A DNA stretch of 64,000 nt from an uncultured Pelagibacteraceae bacterium (GTDB lineage Bacteria > Pseudomonadota > Alphaproteobacteria > Pelagibacterales > Pelagibacteraceae). Made by a program: the position numbers and the translations under genes. Below, piece by piece: positions 63,998 to 64,000 of this stretch. Position 1 is the first letter of the stretch. The number at the start of each line of letters is the position of its first letter. Under the pieces are notes generated by a model, which was given only the letters and a program-made list of their open reading frames with translations, made no database searches and was not told the DNA's origin. Location of the stretch: the NCBI GenBank assembly GCA_902529105.1, contig CABZUW010000002.1, forward strand, positions 62,001 to 126,000. Direction: 5' to 3'.

Positions 63998-64000
63998 TTA

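Overview
AT-rich, gene-dense window with the composition and gene order of a SAR11/Pelagibacter-like alphaproteobacterium (taxonomy is inference from gene content). It has three parts. (1) ~5.9-34.5 kb is one almost uninterrupted minus-strand translation/transcription cluster: tRNA-Tyr, tRNA-Gly, tuf, tRNA-Trp, secE, nusG, rplKAJL, rpoBC, rpsLG, fusA, then the S10-spc-alpha genes through rplQ. ugd, galU, panC, mgtE, lipB and an RluC-type synthase lie to its left. (2) ~35.4-51.7 kb is an accessory, surface-oriented region: a FecR-domain / TPR-plus-barrel / secreted-protein operon; nadK; an NDP-deoxysugar/glycosyltransferase set that includes a half-size NDP-hexose 2,3-dehydratase; a tRNA-Leu with a 111-bp partial duplication; two beta-propeller autotransporter-like proteins; and an aminosugar/polyprenyl-glycosyltransferase set. 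(3) ~51.7-64 kb is housekeeping (cinA-like, sfsA, map, purB, purC, purS, purQ, purL, bolA, grxD, rpsD) interrupted by a third autotransporter paralogue with a LamG/Ig-like passenger. The most notable signals are: the autotransporter gene at 42.1-44.2 kb, bracketed by nested direct repeats one of which is a tRNA-Leu(UAA) 5' half plus its upstream region; the passenger-swapped family of three autotransporters; the three-gene FecR/TPR-barrel operon; and the single-domain 2,3-dehydratase. No rRNA, CRISPR array, transposase or integrase was recognised. Functions were assigned by reading motifs in the supplied translations; no database search was run.
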